Positions 11,902 to 21,790 of a stretch of DNA of 64,000 nucleotides are shown one piece after another. A program made the translations under genes and the position numbers. Numbering within the stretch: the first letter of the stretch is position 1; the number at the start of each line of letters is the position of its first letter. Under the pieces are notes generated by a model. The model saw nothing but the letters and a program-made list of their open reading frames with translations, made no database searches and was not told the DNA's origin. The stretch spans positions 139,569,741 through 139,633,740 of the forward strand of contig CM041465.1 in NCBI GenBank assembly GCA_023213395.1. The letters are read 5' to 3'. The stretch is from Cycas panzhihuaensis (taxonomy: Eukaryota > Cycadophyta).

Positions 11902-12391
11902 GTAAGACCGAATCCAGTGAGTGGATATCACTAAACCCAACCCGTTTTGAAGTTTGAAATTAATAGGTTTTTAAGGTTTTCTATGTGACTTTAGTGCCCT
12001 CTATGGGCGACCGGAGGTCTCTCGGAGTTCGAATCAGACCCAGAAAGAGGTGGGGACCTGGGCATTAGGGAGCCCTGGTCCCGGTGGGCCCCACGGGGTC
12101 CACCAGAAGAATTTTTTTGTTTTAGGGAAGAAATCCCCCTTTTTGGGGTGATCACCATTCATACCGCAGTAATGATCGCGGTGCTGCGATTATCACCGTG
12201 GGACCCGATCACCGCGGGACCCGTGCCAAACCTAGCGGTATCGCTAAGTTTAGCGCGGTACGAAGGTAGAAAGGACAAAAATAGATACGAGGGCCAAAAA
12301 ATCCCTAAATCTCAGACAGAGAGAGTTTGAGAGAGTGAGGGGTGATAGTAACTGACATGAGGCTAACTCAGATTATTTTTGGTGTGAACAG
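11902..12391 (+). other. Intron 1 of the PMD gene
   Basis: The donor is gtaaga after ACA. A branch-site-like CTAAC lies at 12363-12367. The acceptor is tgaacag before GCTGTC, and phase 0 is preserved across the join. Inside, 12192-12206 and 12208-12222 form a 15-bp direct repeat with one mismatch (atcaccgtgggaccc type). No coding sequence is evident in the intron. Confidence 0.65.
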
Positions 12392-13599
12392 GCTGTCACC
12401 ACGGTGGATAACTACGAGAACGTGGGTATGGCCATGTTGAGCTACATGGAGATGGCATCACAGGAGAACAGAGAGATCCTCCAGAGGTGTGGCCTATACA
12501 AGGCCCTCAAGACACCTCAGTATGCATCAGATCAGAGGTTGCTGGTTGATATAGTATCCCATTGGGATAGGAGGAGACATGTGTTCCACCTATCGTAGGT
12601 AGGTGATGTGATGGTTACACCAAGAGATATACGGTGGATACTGGGAATACCGGCGACAGGGAGGCCGGTGAGACTGGGGACGCTGCCTAGCACCGAGGCA
12701 GCGCATAAGGAGGTAGCCCTGTTCTTCATAGGAGCTGATAGATGGGAGTGGAGGGGAGCCCCCCTCCAGACTATACTGATTTCAGGGATTCCTCGAGTGA
12801 GGAAGTTGGTTACATTGTGCATTCTGTTCTAGATTTCCCAGAAGCAGAACTAGAGGGAGATACCAGGTGGCTGGTTGGATGCAGTTCGCTGCTACAAAGC
12901 CAGTGAGAGGATGGACTATGCGACCCTGATAGTGGCGAACCTCATCGCCCAGCTGGACACTATCAGGATGACCGGCAGAGGTGGGTTGTCATACAGAACA
13001 CTGCTATAGTGTTGGTTCTTTGATCATTTCACGGCGGTGGCACCAGGAGGGGGATCACGCCCCATCACAGAGTGGGCCCCGATGGTCCACAAGTGGCAGA
13101 CTCGGCTGAGAGGGACAGAGGATAGGGCCCATGTCTGACGATCGGTGGAGGCTACGTCACTAGACCTCCTCACGCCCGCACTCACGTGGCGAGCCCTACA
13201 GGACGGTGAGGTGGGATAGTGACGACGAGGCGGGCGGGGCAGGAGTGCCCGCAGGCGATGAAGATGGAGATGATGGAGATGGTGGAGATGATGGGGCCAG
13301 CTCGTCGTGAACTACACGAGAGGCAGGTCTCTAAGGGATGGCACGAGGTACAGAGGGTCCATCTGAGGCTGCCAGAGGAGAGGCAGGCCCATCAGGCACA
13401 CGGGACGAAAGCAGGGGACCCATGACCAGGGCCCGCAGGCTGCAGATCATGATGGGATCCAGGGAGACGAGATCTGGGCCGGCCCCTGTGAGGAGGGAGG
13501 CCCAGGCAGAGGAGGTGCCAGAGGATGAGGCACCCACAGCTGGCGGAGAGCTAGGAGGGGAGGATGCCATGCGACCAGAGGGGCCGACGGCCACAGCAG

Positions 13600-13707
13600 G
13601 TGAGACCTAACCCTTCCAGAGTCGTTTGGCATCCAGATAGATGTTTGGTTTGGTTTGATCATGGTATATGGTGAGATACACTGACACATGGCATGTTACA
13701 TTGGTAG
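13600..13707 (+). other. Intron 2 of the PMD gene
   Basis: The donor is gtgaga after CAG at 13599. A CTGAC branch-like motif lies at 13681-13685 and the acceptor is ttggtag at 13707. The exon 2 frame ends one base into a codon and exon 3 supplies the other two, so the reading frame continues. Confidence 0.65.
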
Positions 13708-14399
13708 GTACAGTGGAGATCAGGAGACTGATAGAGGCTGTGGTGAGGGAGATATTCCCTCAAGTGTATGCAGAGGGGCAATCGCCCATCTAGGCGGGAG
13801 ATGAGCCTAGAGCGGCAGGTGCCCACATAAAGGCATTCGCCCCATTGGTGAGGGCGAGGGACATATGGGCTGCAGAGTCCTAAGAGCACGCGGCATCCCA
13901 GGGATGACTGCAGCAGGAGAGAGATGATGCGAGGCGCGAGAGGGACGAGCTATGCAGATGGGTGCAGGCTCTAGAGGCATAGGGTGGAGCAGCGGAGATA
14001 CCGAGAGCAGGACCCAGCTAGTGGTAATCACAGAGCGTCTCAGGGTGACAGAGGAAGCACAGTCGGGGAGATAGGGATCGTATCCAGGCCCGATACGATC
14101 AGTTGGTAGCATAGATGGTGTCAAGGTCAAGCTGGAGCAAGACACGTATCCACATGGCGGCGACGACCCCGAGATGAGGAGAGCGAGGCGGGCAGCTCGC
14201 GGAGGCCCAGGAGGAGCCTCGGAGGCATGTGGTCCCCAGGAGAGGGATACCATAGACCGGGAGATGGTACCCCAGGAGCGGGGCAGCAGTAGAGTAGGAG
14301 ATGCACATATGATCTAGGCAGGGGAAAGCACAAGCCTCCAGGGGGTCATATATAGGGCCATATGATTGTACCCCCCCTACAAGGACACCGACTTCCTAG

Positions 14400-14956
14400 A
14401 TGTACGTTGTGACATGATTTTTTGGATGTATATATATGCAAGGTAGTTGGAACCCCATATGGATATGAGATGTTGTGTATGATGTATCATGTATGGATGA
14501 CATGTATGTTTATTTTATATGTTGTAAATGTTATGCTGTGGATATTTTATTGTGAACATTTTATTGTATGATGCACACGTTCCCTTCCATGTATGGCTAT
14601 ATGTCTAATAGGAGCACACACACACACGTCGTGAGTGGAGACGATAGAGAGGTATGAGGTTAGAGGATAGAGCGGAATACACGTCTACGAAAGAGCATAG
14701 CGGAAAATGCGAAGGAAACGGCAGATGGGAAGGGGAGTGACGATGCCCCCAAGCGTCCTCTTGATTGGGGAATGCCCAAGCAGGACGACCAAGGTTCTCG
14801 AGAGGGTACGGGAATGCGGGTTCCACAGAAGGAACCAGAAAGAAGAAGAAGGATCCATCTTAAATTACCATTCTACCCATGGTTGGGAAGAATGGGGACA
14901 ACCTAAGATGGTAGTTTAGGCTCATTTCAGAGCAGGGCGACAAGGTCGCCAAAAGA
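14400..14956. other. Convergent 3' ends of PMD gene and integrase
   Basis: AT-rich sequence after the PMD stop (about 14400-14600) looks like a 3' UTR on the plus strand. A short CA run lies near 14611-14626. No separate gene is seen. Transcripts of the two strands would converge here. Confidence 0.45.
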
Positions 14957-16333
14957 TCACGCATAAAACTTCTTAAGGAATTTCCCATTAACAGCTTTCT
15001 CAAATTTAAGCCCTTCTAGGGTAGCTATCCTGTAGGCACCATTATCGAGGGATTCGATAATGACGAAAGGACCAACCCATCGGGGTTTGAATTTGGTTAA
15101 GCGATCATGGAGATACTCGAGCTTGAGGATGTGGTCCCTAGGAAACAAAGGGCGGGAATGAAGATGTTTATCGTAGGCCCTTTGTGAGTGAGCTTTGGAT
15201 GCTAGGTTAGCCTGATAAGCGGCTAAGCGTCTCTCATCCAAAGCTTCGAGGTCCAGTAGGTGAGCCTAACGGATCGACTCTTCGTCGATGAAACCTCGAA
15301 GGGAGACTCATAAAGAAGGAATCTCCACCTCCAATGGGAGTACCACCTCAGTACCATAGACCAGGGAGAACGGGGTCATTCCTGTGGTAGAACACATAGA
15401 GGTGTGGTAAGCCCACAAAGCAGAGGGCAACTGAAGGTACTAATCCTTTTGGGATTGAGCAACGGTTTTCTTGAGAATGTTGACGAGAGTCTTATTGAAA
15501 GACTCCACTTGGCCATTTGCCTGAGGGTAGTAAGGGGAGGAAGTCTTGTGAGAAATTTTAAACTTCTCACAAAGCTCATCCATCTCCTTATTACAAAAAG
15601 GAGTTCCATTGTCAGTGATTAGAACGTCCAGAATCCCAAAACGACAAATAATATGCTGGTAAATGAACGTAGCAATCGTTTTACCAGGGGTAGTGATCAA
15701 GGGGATGGCTTCTACCCATTTGGTAAAATATTATGTGGCAGTCAAGATAAACTTGTGCTGTGATGAAGAAGGTGGGGAAATAGCCCTAATAAGGTCTAGT
15801 CCCCACTGAGCGAAAGGCCATGGTGAAATAATAGGATGCAGGGCCTCAGAAGGCACATGGGAAATGTTAGCGTGTTCTTGACATCGCCAACACTTCAGAG
15901 CAAAGGCGTGAGCATCCTTGAAGAGGGACGGCCAGAAAAAACCCATACGAAGGATCCTCTGAGCCATAGACTAACCCCCAAAGTGACCCCCACAAATACC
16001 GTGGTGGCATTCGCGAAGTACCTGGTCGGCTTCGTCAGTAGTGACGCAGCAGAGGAGGATCCCATCGAAGGACCTCTTATACAATACCTCATCCAAGAGG
16101 AGGTATTGCCAGGCAGAAGTCCAGATACGAGATCTAACTTTACTACTGGCGTCGGGGTGGTATTGTCGCTGCGTAAGATACCATACTATGTCACCATACC
16201 ACTCATCATCGATGAGTGGATGGGGAGAGGCTCCCTGAATTACCAAGATAGACTCATCAGGGAGAGAATCGTCAACGGGGGCACCAAAGGAGTTAGGGAT
16301 AGGGGCATCTACGAGTTGCTCGGCCACTATCAT
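14957..16333 (-). pseudogene. Tat-1 integrase (HHCC zinc finger, DDE core, C-terminal domain)
   Basis: Reading leftward from 16333, the pre-integrase region contains YLLLDEVLYKRS. It is followed by the zinc finger HHCC residues in ECHHGICGGHFGG and CWRCQEH. The catalytic core keeps all three acidic residues: Asp in WGLDLIRAI, Asp in LITDNGTPF and Glu in NGQVESFNKT. The C-terminal block has FKPRWVGPFVI, a GPF-type motif, and ends in FLKKFYA before a stop at 14957. In-frame stops (for example near 15731 and 15440) break the ORF. In the family this enzyme inserts the cDNA into the host chromosome. No second RNase H lies between this region and the upstream RNase H, unlike classical Tat elements. 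Confidence 0.9.
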
Positions 16334-16348
16334 TCCCTTCTTTGATTT

Positions 16349-16921
16349 TCAGTTGATGATATGGAGGTTGAATTCTTGAAGTAGGACTACCAACGACCGC
16401 CCTACCACAACCGAACGAGTTAGCAAGTATCGCAAGGGATTGGATTGAACGATCACCTTGGTAGTGTTACTGAGCAAGTAGTGTCTGAACTTCTTGGTCA
16501 CATGGACCAAGGAGAGGCATTCCTTCTCAGTGGAGGAATAGTTATGCTCAGCAGCTATAAGGGTGCGACTGATGAAATATATAGCTCTCTCGGTTCCCGA
16601 GTCATCCTCTTGAGCTAGCATGGTGCCCAAGGACTTGTCAATCGTCGAGGTGTATAGGATGAAGGGCCTATCGAAGCGAGGAGGCACCAACGTGGGAGTG
16701 GAGGCTAGGGCTTCCTTAAGTCCCTCGAAGGCCTTTTGGGTCTTGTCAGACCAGGCAAAAGGAGCTCCCTTCTTCAATAGGTTCGTGAGGGGTTTAGCGC
16801 TCACAGTGAAATTGGCTAGGAAGTGCCTAAGAAAACTGAGCCTTCCTAGAAACGACTTAATCTGTCGCTGAGTTCTAGGCGGCGGCATGTTGAGGATTGC
16901 CCTGACCTTGTTAGGGTCAAT
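16349..16921 (-). pseudogene. Tat-1 gag-pol RNase H
   Basis: The frame opens with the RT connection block (RTQRQIKSFLGRLSFLRHFL). The RNase H follows: LYTSTIDKSLGTMLAQ, where the first catalytic Asp is expected at the Tyr-Thr position, then ISRTLIAAEHNYSSTEKECL with its Glu. A later QSNPLRYLL segment stands where Asp is normally found (TDHxxL-type), so at least one acidic residue is replaced. The family role is degradation of template RNA during reverse transcription. The copy is probably inactive. Confidence 0.85.
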
Positions 16922-17641
16922 CTAAATTCCTTGTTTGGACACAAGGAACCCAAGGAGTTTACCTGAGATAACAGCAAACACATACTTAAGCGGATTTAGA
17001 CTGACGTGATACTTGCGGCATCGTGAGAAGATGGCATGCAAGTTGGATGGGTGATGGGCCCTGACGCGAGAGAGACCCATCATATTGTCCATGAAGACCT
17101 CCAATGTGTTATCAATGAGGTCATGGAAAATGAAATACATGACTCTTTGGTAAGTAGCGCCTACATTCTTAAGACCAAAGGGCATCGCCTTGTAGGCGAA
17201 GGTACCCCAAGGAGTAGTGAAGGCCGTCTTATGGCAGTCTTCGGGAGAAATCTGAATCTGGTTATAGCCAGAGAAGCTATCTATTAAGGACATAACTTCA
17301 AATCTGGTGGTGCGATCAATAATTTGATTGAGAAAGGGTAACGGGAAGTTATCCTTGGGACAAGCATTATTGATGTCACGAAAATCGACACATATACAGA
17401 TTGCCCCATTCTTTTTAGCAACGGGGATAATGTTGGAGACCCACTTAGGGTAGTCGATGGAAGTAATAAGCCCATCATACAGAAGCTTCTTAACCTCCAT
17501 CTTGACGACGGCCGAGAGATTCGGGTGAAGGGGACACTATTTTTGACATACAGGGCGAGCGCTAGGAATGGTGGTGAGGTTATGAGTGACAATGGAGGGG
17601 TCGATTCCCTTCATGTCGACATAATCCCACGCAAACACGTC
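16922..17641 (-). pseudogene. Tat-1 reverse transcriptase, active site altered
   Basis: RT blocks are visible in order: YPKWVSNIIPVAKKNG, CVDFRDINNACPKDNFPLP, LIDSFSGYNQIQI (first catalytic Asp retained), AFTTPWGTFAYKAMPFGLKN, and LEVFMDNMMG where the family has a Y-hydrophobic-Asp-Asp motif. The last Asp is Asn here, a G-to-A type change that should abolish polymerisation. A stop interrupts the segment upstream near 17536. The domain synthesises cDNA from the element RNA in active relatives. Confidence 0.92.
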
Positions 17642-18549
17642 TCAGAACTCCTGGAATAGAAGGGAGTACTCCCTTATCTCATCAGAGGAACATTCCAACC
17701 TGACCTTAATGACCTTGCCCAGGGCCAAGACTATGTCTTGGGTCGCCCCCATGCACATGGCATTGCCCTCCTCGAAGTGGAGAGGGGCAAGGTCAACAGG
17801 AGGAGGAGGAATAAGAGATGGGATCGGATTGGCAAGTGTGGATCTAATCGTGAGGATCTTCTGGTGACCAAGCCTATGGTGACCAGAAGGCAAGTTGGGC
17901 GCAAAACCTGCCAGATGCTCAAGCAGGGCTTCATCATCCTCGAAGTAATCCACCCCGTGGATGACCTTACTTCGAGTAGAGGAAGCACTGGAGGGAGTAA
18001 AAGCAATAGGACTGTGATGGTCGTCAAGTTGATCCACTTCCTCACGGGATTCAGAAGGAAAGCTAGGAAGAGGCTCCTCGGAAGGAGCAAAAGGTAATTC
18101 TTCGAAGCCATTACCTATGGGGGATAATGAAGAAGAAGAACTGACGATGGGCAGGTCAACACGAGCAATGACGTGTGACACGCAAGAGTAGTTAGTCTCA
18201 CCAATGAGAGGGATTCTAGATGGGGATCCAGAACGAGGCGGGTGCGACCTACTAGTGCGGAGGAAAGAGATGGGGTGAAGACAATCCTCGTCTTCGTCAT
18301 GTGACTCATCATCACTAAACGAAGCAAGGTACCTGTAACTCCCAACGCCAGTAGGGGCAAACCACGTGAGACTAGGGGGAGAAGACGCGGGGTCTTCTTT
18401 GGATGGGTTAGGTATACCAATAGAGCAAGCTGAGGCGTGCGTGGAAGGACCTTGGTTTGCCGAACTGGTGGAACGAGTTTATTTGGTGAATGGGCATTCG
18501 CGGGGAATCACTCTCATCTGCCCGTCATGGAAAAATTTAAGTTGTCCCC
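17642..18549 (-). pseudogene. Tat-1 pol linker between protease and RT
   Basis: An open stretch (17642-18181) rich in Ser, Pro, Glu and Asp ends in PLHFEEGNAMCMGATQDIVL and SLLFQEF, just before the RT. This block is a useful family marker: the corresponding segment in Tat-2 (around 51235-51310) is followed by repeat sequence instead of RT. No catalytic motif is seen. Confidence 0.7.
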
Positions 18550-18873
18550 AAAGATTCGAACACATGGCTCCCATTTGGTCAAGCCATGGACAACCTAAAA
18601 GGAGGTTGTAGTCAACGTCAACGTCGAGGACTACAACGCTTCAAGAAGAATGGCCTTGCCCTAAAGGGTGAGCGGAATCACGACAGATCCCATAGGGGTC
18701 TTCTTGCTACCGTCATAACCTTGGCATCGCCATGGAAGAGGTTCCAAGGCAAAGATACCGAGCTCTTGCATGACGCGCAAGGGCATGGCATTGACAAAAG
18801 AATCGTTGTCTACAACAGTTCTTTAGAGAGTACAATCAGGTGTATCGATAGTGATAGTGAACAGGAAGTTCCA
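18550..18873 (-). pseudogene. Tat-1 aspartic protease
   Basis: The minus-strand reading shows VVDNDSFVNAMPLRVMQELG, which corresponds to the DNGS-type active site of Tat proteases (family: D-N-G-S, hydrophobic). The Gly of the motif is Asp here. The segment is preceded by an in-frame stop and followed by GYDGSKKTPMGSVVIPLTL, the usual flap-side region. In active elements this enzyme matures the polyprotein. Confidence 0.75.
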
Positions 18874-19884
18874 CTAACCTTCCCTTTCACCGGCGGGAGG
18901 AAGATCCTTAGGATCGAATGAGATAATAGGTCCACAGCTTTGGGTGACGCCCAAAGCGTGGATAGGCACATCACTCGATCCTAAAGCTTCCAGGAGGAAG
19001 GCCCGCTGCTTGGGACAACTCCTCAAAACGTCCATCAAGGACATCCCTGCGGCCACAGTATGAAGCTTGTCCACGATGGAGAAGGGCTTACCCTTCGCAG
19101 TAGGCTGGGTAAGTGCCCTTCGGAAATCATAACGACCTAGGCGTATAGGAATAGCCTTGGGAAAGAGAGGTATTTCCAGAGGAAGGTTCTCTTGAAGAGG
19201 GTCGGAAGGAGCAGAAGAACAAGAAGCTCCCATAGCTTCCTTGGCGGCTTGAGATCGCGTAAGGGCATAGGAAGGAGTTACTTCAAGTAACTGGATCACC
19301 TTCTTCCCCTTATTCCAGGGTCGTGAAGGTGATAGGGTGCGACGGCTAGGAGAATGAGAGGAAGAAGTCGAGTTCCAGGCACCCTTCCCTTTGTCGCGGG
19401 AAGGATGGGGATCAGGTGATCTTCTTCGGTTCCGGTTACTCTTGGTTTGGGTGTTGCGATCACGTTCCCCATGCTTAGGGAACGGATCCTTATGGACTGG
19501 TTAATCCAAATTAGGCCTTGAGGCCCGTTTGGGGGAAGAGTCGCATCGAGGGGCATCCTTAGGATGCTTGGCCCTATAACGCGAATCATCGTGAAAGCAC
19601 TCCCCATGAATAAAGCACCACTTCTTCTTGAGCGGAGGGTCTGACCTTCTCACTTGAGAGGACTGGGCATTCCCATTCCTAGGGAGAGGAGCTTGGGTCA
19701 TTTGTTGGACTTGTTTATTGGATGTAGGGGATGAAGGAGCTTGAAGCTTGAGTTCTTTCATCGTATGCTCGAACAAGCGTATGGCTGATGTGAGAGGGTC
19801 TAAAGTCCTCTCAGTCAGATGAGAGGAAGACTGGGTAGGTCATGAAGGCTTGGTATCCTTGGTTGGGGGTGGTGCCTCATGGTG
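18874..19884 (-). pseudogene. Tat-1 gag C-terminus with zinc-knuckle remnant and linker to protease
   Basis: The frame at 19501-19776 has KKKWCFIHGECFHDDSRYRA, matching the C-x2-H-type knuckle that ends Tat gag, but with the last Cys replaced. The frame at 18874-19299 is the region leading into protease. Several frames cover the segment, so indels or stops separate them. Confidence 0.7.
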
Positions 19885-21523
19885 CTATGAGGGCTTAAGA
19901 GGTTTCTTGAGACCAGCTTGGATCTCAATAGCCTCTAACACCAAACACTTGGAAATCGCGGAGTTGCATATGGTCATCCCCATCTTGAGGACTTCCACAT
20001 GTACTTCAGGATGAAGTGCATTGACGAAAAGGTCTCGCTTCAACTCCTCAGGCAATGTTACCTTAGTGGAGTGAAGCAAGTCATGGAATCATCGCACAAA
20101 GTCATGATTCATTTCGTCGTGACCTTTTTTGAGAGAAAGAAGTGACTTCATTCCACTCTCGAATGGACGAGCTACATCAAAATAGTTGATGAACTCATCC
20201 ACCAATTGTTGGAATGAATGGATAGAATGGGCAGGGAGATGGTAAAACCACTTAAGGGCATCACCCTGCAAGGATCGCGGGAATAATTTTATTAAAATGT
20301 GGTCGTAAGCCCAGTAATCGATGCATGCCATAGAAAAACTATGCACATGCTCCGCCAGGTCTTGCGACGAAGTTCCGTCGAATCTAGGAACTTCAGGAGG
20401 ATGAGGCGGCAGATTGGTTCTTAATGCCTCGATGGATAGAGGTGTTGACCTAAAGTCCATGAAGGGGTGTGCCCTTGCCTGGACTGTAGGGTCAACGAAT
20501 GTCGTAGTAGGTAATGGACAAGGAGCGGACGGGGGTAGAACACCCATCCCTCCTTGAGGAAATGCCCCCTGCTGAGAAGAGGCGTGGGGGTAAGTGCCTT
20601 GGAAGGGAGTCAGGTTCCCTTGCGAAGGCATAGCGGACGGAATTACATTGGACGATGGACAGGATGGATGTGGAACCAGGTTTTGCCCATATGGGCCACC
20701 CGTAGGTGAAGCGATCCCATATGGGTGTAGCGGATCCACCCCATAAACCGGGAGATGACTTCCTTTACCCTACCCCCAAGGTTGAGAAGTATACCCTGGG
20801 GGAATATAGAAAGAAGTGCCAACGTGTTGGTTTTGAGAATGTGTGGGAGCAGGTCCCACATGACTGGTAGTCGAATGGCTAGTAGGACCGACAGGCCCAC
20901 TAGGAACAGTATGCGCCACATTAGGGGACGGCACATTGGTTTGGTTAGGGATGGGTATGCTAACCTTTAATTGAGGGAAAGGCACACCATGGGGAGGTCC
21001 CGAAATGCTAGGACCTTGATGAGAAATGGAAGGTGCAACACGTGCCCCCACTGTGGGGGCGGGACACATGCACAGGCACAAAGGGATTTGTTGTTAAAGG
21101 AAGAGTAGATGAGGATGAGGCATGTGGGGGAGGAGTAGAAGAGGAAGAGGCTCCTCCACGGAGGGCATAATCAAGCCATCCAGGACACGGTTGCAAGCAT
21201 GCCGCATGGCGACACTCGTTGAGAGCTTCAACTACGTCGGCAGGCGGGGTTCCTACACACTCGTAAGAGGTAATTGGGACCTCAAATAAGATAGGTTCCT
21301 TGGGATGCTCCTCATAAGAGCCACCGATTATGTGGCAAGTCTCGATAGGAGTGAATCCTTCTACGGCATGGGTAGAGGGATGGACGTCAAGCGAGTAATG
21401 TTGATCACTCGGGTGACAAAGGGGGTCATCACCCTCTTGGGTGGACCCGGGAATAGAGGAAGGAAAAACATGGGTTTATAAGGTTGAGGTATGGTAGGCC
21501 CAATCAGAAGAGTACCCCTCCAT
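19885..21523 (-). pseudogene. Tat-1 gag (capsid)
   Basis: The likely start is the ATG at 21523 (MEGYSSDWAYH), about 250 bases after the primer site; a stop follows at about 21479. Downstream is a Pro/Ser/Gly-rich N-terminal region, then the conserved retrotransposon gag block: FPRSLQGDALKWFYHLPAHS and FQQLVDEFINYFDVARPFES. It ends with RDLFVNALHPEVHVEVLKMG. Gag forms the cytoplasmic virus-like particle. Tat-2 gag (47480-49190) is clearly homologous, showing that the two elements belong to one lineage. Confidence 0.9.
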
Positions 21524-21771
21524 AGTCAGATCAGAATCTGATAAAGGAAGAGGGCGATACTCAGGGTCTTCTAACAATGGAGGTAGGCCGCGCAAGCGAC
21601 GAGAGAAGTGTCACATGCAAGGTCAACCAACAATGTTAGGGAAAAGGAAAGGGCAGTAAAAGTACACGCGTTGGGGGCTGCCCAACGAAGAGATCGAAGT
21701 AGGCAAAGAAGGATCACAAAAAGGTAGCGAAACCAATGGAAGAGAGCGGAAACTAGCTCCCTTACTGGCAA
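21524..21771. other. Tat-1 5' leader
   Basis: A short untranslated leader lies between primer site and gag ATG, read on the minus strand. No motif was noticed. Confidence 0.55.
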
Positions 21772-21789
21772 TCCCCAGTATGATTGCCA
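21772..21789 (-). promoter_or_regulatory. Tat-1 primer binding site, degenerate tRNA-Asp type
   Basis: On the minus strand TGGCAATCATACTGGGGA starts one base after the LTR. Both ends (TGGC and GGGGA) and the 18-base spacing match the tRNA-Asp complement used by many Tat/Athila elements; the middle has decayed or differs. Another tRNA cannot be excluded. Confidence 0.55.
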
Positions 21790-21790
21790 G

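Larger units (their letters stand above)
11893..14399 (+). pseudogene. Antisense plant-mobile-domain (PMD) gene inside Tat-1, three exons
   Basis: Exon 1 (11893-11901) would encode only Met-Ala-Thr before a donor (ACA then gtaaga). Exon 2 (12392-13599) continues in phase and encodes a PMD-like region: LLVDIVSHWDRRRHVFHLS, then after one in-frame TAG, VTPRDIRWILGIPATGRPV. This is the pattern of PMD proteins (aminotransferase-like plant mobile domain), where a helix and FHLP-type motif precede a D-hydrophobic-LLGLP-type motif. Later blocks include WLDAVRCYKA and TEWAPMVHKWQ, then an acidic Gly/Asp stretch from about 13218 in another frame, so an indel lies near 13200. Exon 3 (13708-14399) joins in phase and gives a charged coiled-coil-like segment (QQERDDARRERDELCRW). 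Most stops look like CAG, CAA or CGA turned into TAG, TAA or TGA. The function of PMD in transposons is unknown; PMD-bearing extra ORFs, some antisense, have been reported in plant Tat elements. Confidence 0.75.

Noticed and set aside
13807-14253. Minus-strand frames of up to 148 codons across PMD exon 3
   Set aside because: They are antisense shadows of the charged, GC-rich exon; no domain was recognised.
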